Positions 6,971 to 9,872 of a DNA stretch of 9,872 nucleotides are shown here, one piece after another. The DNA lies in contig USCW01000049.1 in the NCBI GenBank assembly GCA_900553315.1, positions 1-9,872 on the forward strand. The letters are read 5' to 3'. The number at the start of each line of letters is the position of its first letter. The first letter of the stretch is position 1. The DNA is from an uncultured Eubacteriales bacterium (lineage in GTDB: Bacteria; Bacillota; Clostridia; Christensenellales; Aristaeellaceae). Position numbers and translations under genes: made by a program. A model generated the notes under the pieces. It worked only from the letters and a program-made list of their open reading frames with translations, was not told the DNA's origin and searched no databases.

Positions 6971-7945
6971 ATGAAGTATCGCAATGTAGGCGCGTCCGGC
7001 CTGAAGGTAAGTCAGGTGGCGCTGGGCAGCTGGATGACCGACCTGAAGGGCAGCGAGGCTGCGCAGGTGGCGCAGGATACGGTTCGCCTGGCCTATGACA
7101 AGGGCGTGAATTTCTTCGACTGTGCCGACGCATACAGCGGCGGCGAGGCGGAGAAGTTCTTGGGCCGCTGCCTGAAGGACTATCGCCGTTCCAGTCTGGT
7201 GATTTCCAGCAAGGTGTTCTTCCCCGTGGGCCCCGATGTGAACGAACGCGGCCTGAGCCGGAAGCATATTTTTGAGCAGATCGACAAGTCCCTGAAGAAC
7301 ATGCAGGTGGATTATCTGGACATGTACTTCTGCCACCGCTTCGACCCCACCACGCCGGTGGAGGAAACCATGCGTGCGCTGGACGATCTGGTGCAGCAGG
7401 GCAAGATCCTGTATTACGGCGTGAGCGAGTGGAGTCCCGTGCAGATCACCAAGGCGCTGGGCATTATCAAGGATATGGGCCTGCATCCCATGACGGTGCT
7501 GCAGCCCGAGTACAACATGGTGGATCGCTACGTAGAGGATGAAATCTTCGGCATCTGCAAGGAGAATGGTCTGGGTATCGTGCCCTTCTCGCCGCTCGCT
7601 CAGGGTCTGCTGACGGGCAAGTACCGCAAGGGTCAGGAGATTCCCGCGGGCAGCCGTGCGACCCATCAGGCGGACAAGCAGATCAATAATCTGCTGACGG
7701 ACAAGAATCTGGACATTGTGGAGAAGCTGCTGAAGGTAGCCGACGGTCTGGGAATGCCGCTGAGCGTCATGGCGCTTGCGTGGACGCTGCGCGACAAGGT
7801 GGTTTCCAGCGTCATCACCGGCGCGTCCAAGCCCAGCCAGCTGGAGAGCAACGTTCTCGCCGGCGACGTGGAGCTTCCGCAGGACGCGCTCGACGAAATC
7901 GAAAAGATCCTCGACTATCATCCCTTCTATCGGAAGATTGGCTAA
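6971..7945 (+). CDS. Aldo/keto reductase (potassium-channel beta / YghZ-like group)
   Basis: This is a 324-residue cytosolic NAD(P)H-dependent oxidoreductase. The start at 6971 follows AAGGAGG (6954-6960) by 10 bases; a TTG at 6950 in frame overlaps the ribosome binding site and is less likely. The full catalytic tetrad is visible: Asp50 and Tyr55 in FFDCADAYSGGEAEKFLG, Lys81 in VISSKVFF, and His122 in DMYFCHRFDP. The cofactor-binding end is seen in IVPFSPLAQGLLTGKYRKG and in SVITGASKPSQLESN. MKYRNVGASGLKVSQVALGSW and the ADAYSGGEAE box resemble the Kv-beta/YghZ group, which reduce aldehydes and sugar aldehydes. It lies 26 bases after the regulator gene in the same operon. I infer it reduces or oxidises a carbonyl in the imported compound or its product. 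Confidence 0.93.
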   Translation: MKYRNVGASGLKVSQVALGSWMTDLKGSEAAQVAQDTVRLAYDKGVNFFDCADAYSGGEAEKFLGRCLKDYRRSSLVISSKVFFPVGPDVNERGLSRKHIFEQIDKSLKNMQVDYLDMYFCHRFDPTTPVEETMRALDDLVQQGKILYYGVSEWSPVQITKALGIIKDMGLHPMTVLQPEYNMVDRYVEDEIFGICKENGLGIVPFSPLAQGLLTGKYRKGQEIPAGSRATHQADKQINNLLTDKNLDIVEKLLKVADGLGMPLSVMALAWTLRDKVVSSVITGASKPSQLESNVLAGDVELPQDALDEIEKILDYHPFYRKIG

Positions 7946-7960
7946 GGAGAGGATACAATC

Positions 7961-8009
7961 AAAATGCGTGAGTTAGAACAGGCGAAAAGCTGTTCAAGCT
8001 CACGCTTTT
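7961..8009 (+). terminator. Hairpin terminator after the aldo/keto reductase, two-sided
   Basis: A 16-bp stem pairs 7966-7981 with 7990-8005, with one U-G pair and one A-A mismatch, around an 8-nt loop. TTTT (8006-8009) follows it, and AAAA (7961-7964) precedes it, so the structure could also stop transcripts from the right. It begins 20 bases after the reductase stop codon. A weaker second fold (8005-8040, CTTTTGC pairing with GCAAAAG) overlaps its T-tract. Confidence 0.7.
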
Positions 8010-8241
8010 GCTTAACGCAGGAAACGTTTTAAGGCAAAAGAAGCTCATCGAAATCCATGGAAGGCGGAAGCGATGAAAGCAGAAGAAAAAACAGAGTTTG
8101 TCCGGTGGCGCATCCTATCGTCATCTGGTGCATCGCCGCAGCCATCTATGAGAAGAAGCACGCACAAACGGCGGCATAACAATTCAATAAAAAGAGCGCC
8201 CTTTGCAAAGGAGGACAAGGACGCACTCCCACTCCGGCACG

Positions 8242-8274
8242 AAAAACTCCGATGGCAATCGCCATTGGAGTTTT
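8242..8274 (-). terminator. Symmetrical hairpin terminator between converging transcripts
   Basis: AAAACTCCGATGGC (8243-8256) pairs with GCCATTGGAGTTTT (8261-8274) around AATC, with one G-U pair and no bulge. The A-tract 8242-8246 reads as five T on the minus strand, and TTTT (8271-8274) reads on the plus strand. It can therefore act in both directions, most plausibly ending the minus-strand DUF4340 transcript. It may equally be a module of the adjoining dispersed repeat. Confidence 0.6.
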
Positions 8275-8276
8275 AA

Positions 8277-8328
8277 CGTGCCCACACGCCGCATGTCCGC
8301 GGCGGCTCTGTCAGCCGCCGTGGACTCA
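8277..8328 (-). repeat. GC-rich hairpin repeat, right inverted copy
   Basis: The reverse complement of 8285-8328 matches 49-92 at 43 of 44 bases. Its own stem pairs 8295-8307 with 8313-8325 around CTGTC, with one G-T in place of a Watson-Crick pair. Flanking sequence beyond the shared core is not alike between the two copies, which argues for a compact mobile or amplified palindrome rather than a duplicated gene segment. Confidence 0.8.
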
Positions 8329-8409
8329 CATAACTCACAGAAAACCGCCCCACTCACAGGCGGAACCAAGCCTGAAGAAGCGCACCCCGCCAAACGCCAG
8401 CCGCTCTTC

Positions 8410-8469
8410 GGGAGAGAGGGGTCTGGGGGGAGAGGGGCTTCTCTCAGAGAAGCCGCCTCTCCCCCCAGA
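8410..8469. repeat. 22-bp hairpin overlapping a G-quadruplex motif
   Basis: Bases 8422-8443 pair with 8447-8469 in a 22-bp stem, with a single bulged G (8455) and the loop TCA. On the plus strand the G tracts 8410-8412, 8418-8421, 8425-8430 and 8434-8437 are separated by loops of 5, 3 and 3 bases, meeting the standard G3+/N1-7 quadruplex pattern. Two of these tracts lie in the hairpin's left arm, so the folds compete. It ends 11 bases before the DUF4340 stop codon and lacks the T-tract of an ordinary terminator. Confidence 0.75.
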
Positions 8470-8480
8470 ATTCCACCGCC

Positions 8481-9872
8481 TCACTCTCGTATCACATAAA
8501 ACAGCGCTGTGTTGTCTAGAATGACGGCGTCGTGGAGCGCGTCGTAGGGAGCGAAGGAGAGCGTGTGTACCTTGCCGGAGATCGTCGTGAAGACTAAGCT
8601 CGTGTGCGCGTCGGCTGTGACCTCGTAGCCGTTGGGAAGCCAGCCCGTTACGCGAAGCGCCGCTAATTGCTCCCATTGCGCCGCGAAAACGTCGTAGCTC
8701 ATTTCTTCACCGTTGCATAGACAGGTGACGTTGTATTGAATGTTGCCGTTGCTGTCCCGCACCAGCTCGTTGTTTTCCGCAACCTGCTCCTCGCGGGTCA
8801 ATGTGTAGGTCGTGATGCCGCTGCTGTCCGTCACGGTCAAGCCAACGACATCATCCAGCGAGACCATCAGCGGATAGCGGCTGATGGTGTCCTTGGGATT
8901 CAGGTCGCGGAACGTCGCCAGACTGAAATGACTGCATAGGTAAATGCCATTGTCCACCTGCACATAGTCCACCATATCGCTCTTCGCGTTGCCGATCTTC
9001 AGCACGAAGGTGCTTTCCGGCCAGTCCTTTGTGGCATAAGTGCCGTCGTCGTTCGTGACGCCGGTGGCGCCCGCCGCCATGTGCAGCGTTAGGGTGAACT
9101 GCGGCGTGTCCAGCCCGTAGGCTGTCAGATTCTCCGCCGTGGCCTCCGTCACGTAAGCGCCTAAGCGCAGATTCGTCAGATTCTTCCGCAGAGCGGTCAT
9201 GGCGCTTTCCTCGGCGGGGTAGGCGTAGGGCACGGTCATTCGCCAGTTGGAGGCCGCATCCGCGTCGGTGATGTCGCCGTCCAGCAGCCATTGGGCTGTG
9301 ATCTCACCGCCTGCGCCCGTGAAGGTGATCGCGTCCAGTCGCGCCCGGTGAATGGTAGGCTGGGTGATCTCACGTAGGCTGGCAAGATGCACCATGAGCT
9401 CCTCGGCGGTTCCCTTGTCCAGCGCGAACAAGCGCGGATCGCCGTCTACGGTCATGTAATACCAGCTTTCGTCCTCCAGCGGGGAGGCGTTGCCGATGTG
9501 GAAGGTTGCTTCCGTGCCGTCCGTATAGGCGACATGGACGCTCACCTGCGGGGTATCGAGGCCAAACTCGGACAGGTATTCCTGAAGCGCTGTCCAGTCA
9601 TCCGCAAGCACGTCGGTATACGAAAGGATGCTGACGGCGCTGAGCAGGCTTTCCTGATAGGTGCTTGCGACGGTGAAGCTTTCGTCGCCCGCGACGGTGA
9701 GTGCGCCCGCGCTGTCCTGCAGGAGGGTATAGCTTTCCCCGTCGCGGAGGGTAAGCTGGAAGGAGGCCACCTCGTTCGTTTCATGCTGCATAAGTATTCC
9801 AGAGGTATCCTCTTTCGTGATCGCGGGCACGCGGGCTCGCTGACCCGTCAGCGCGACCGCGACAGCGATGCC
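8481..9872 (-). CDS. DUF4340 domain protein, N-terminus cut by window edge
   Basis: The frame stays open to the right edge, giving 463 codons without the true start. An in-frame GTG at 9830 gives a 449-residue product, but the codons before it (GIAVAVALTGQRA) look like the end of an N-terminal membrane anchor, so the gene begins outside the window. The rest is a polar extracytoplasmic region of DUF4340 type, with the recurring pieces GLDTP, IGN and VDNGIYL. Two similar segments are visible: EFGLDTPQVSVHVAYTDGTE ... FHIGN, and AYGLDTPQFTLTLHMA ... LKIGNAKSDMVDYVQVDNG. DUF4340 genes often accompany ABC-2 or GldG-like exporter genes (established association), which may lie to the right. It converges on the aldo/keto reductase operon and is probably not part of the uptake cassette. 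Biochemical function is unknown. Confidence 0.85.
   Translation of the reverse strand, partial: GIAVAVALTGQRARVPAITKEDTSGILMQHETNEVASFQLTLRDGESYTLLQDSAGALTVAGDESFTVASTYQESLLSAVSILSYTDVLADDWTALQEYLSEFGLDTPQVSVHVAYTDGTEATFHIGNASPLEDESWYYMTVDGDPRLFALDKGTAEELMVHLASLREITQPTIHRARLDAITFTGAGGEITAQWLLDGDITDADAASNWRMTVPYAYPAEESAMTALRKNLTNLRLGAYVTEATAENLTAYGLDTPQFTLTLHMAAGATGVTNDDGTYATKDWPESTFVLKIGNAKSDMVDYVQVDNGIYLCSHFSLATFRDLNPKDTISRYPLMVSLDDVVGLTVTDSSGITTYTLTREEQVAENNELVRDSNGNIQYNVTCLCNGEEMSYDVFAAQWEQLAALRVTGWLPNGYEVTADAHTSLVFTTISGKVHTLSFAPYDALHDAVILDNTALFYVIRE

Larger units (their letters stand above)
7946..8480. other. Gene-free intergenic region rich in hairpins
   Basis: This lies between two converging transcripts and holds no gene I can support. 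It contains the two-sided terminator (7961-8009), the palindrome CCTTTGCAAAGG (8200-8211), a symmetrical hairpin (8243-8274), the inverted copy of the left repeat (8277-8328) and a long hairpin with a G-quadruplex motif (8410-8469). Two short frames, 7964-8032 (22 codons) and 8057-8179 (40 codons), are noted. Both are in the reductase frame, each after a stop codon. The first is largely made of the terminator stem, and neither has a well-placed ribosome binding site. Confidence 0.65.

Noticed and set aside
6965..7921. 318-codon minus-strand frame
   Set aside because: It is antisense to the aldo/keto reductase, which has a complete catalytic tetrad.
8073..8524. Several overlapping plus-strand frames of 67-98 codons
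   Set aside because: They cross hairpins and the inverted repeat and lack ribosome binding sites. Their Arg/Ser/Pro-rich translation is typical of GC-rich noncoding DNA.
1..9872. CRISPR arrays, tRNA or rRNA genes, insertion sequences
   Set aside because: I saw no regularly spaced repeats, cloverleaf or rRNA signatures, and no transposase. The only repeats are the inverted hairpin pair and local palindromes.

Overview
The window looks like a piece of a Gram-positive, GC-rich Clostridia-type (gut Firmicutes) chromosome. This is inferred from strong AGGAGG ribosome binding sites before every gene, sigma-A type promoters with extended -10 elements, an LplB/YtcP/LplA-type carbohydrate ABC importer without its own ATPase, and a DUF4340 gene. 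The genus cannot be named from sequence alone.

Layout. Bases 1-317 hold no gene. They contain a perfect GC-rich hairpin repeat (49-100), a weak terminator-like hairpin (123-150) and a good promoter (251-279). That promoter starts a five-gene plus-strand operon: a UPF0597/serine dehydratase-alpha-like iron-sulfur protein (318-1589), a uroporphyrinogen-decarboxylase-superfamily protein with a methyltransferase-type zinc motif (1629-2597), two ABC permeases (2637-3578 and 3592-4488) and a secreted solute-binding protein (4542-6134). It is closed by an excellent intrinsic terminator (6149-6181). A second extended -10 promoter (6199-6227) drives a two-gene operon: an FCD-type GntR regulator (6312-6944) and an aldo/keto reductase (6971-7945), closed by a hairpin with T-tracts on both sides (7961-8009).

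Bases 7946-8480 contain no convincing gene but are dense in secondary structure: a symmetrical hairpin terminator, the second, inverted copy of the left-hand hairpin repeat (43 of 44 bases identical), and a 22-bp hairpin overlapping a four-tract G-quadruplex motif. A DUF4340 protein then runs in from the right on the minus strand (8481-9872) and is cut by the window edge.

How it fits together (inference). The two plus-strand operons look like one uptake-and-catabolism cassette. The binding protein and permeases import an oligosaccharide- or glycoside-like compound, powered by a shared ATPase encoded elsewhere. The UroD-like, UPF0597 and aldo/keto reductase proteins act on it or its products, and the GntR protein senses an acidic intermediate. 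The pairing of a UPF0597 lyase-like protein with a methyltransferase-like UroD homologue in a sugar-importer operon is the most unusual part, and the substrate is unknown. The cassette lies between two inverted copies of a dispersed hairpin repeat.
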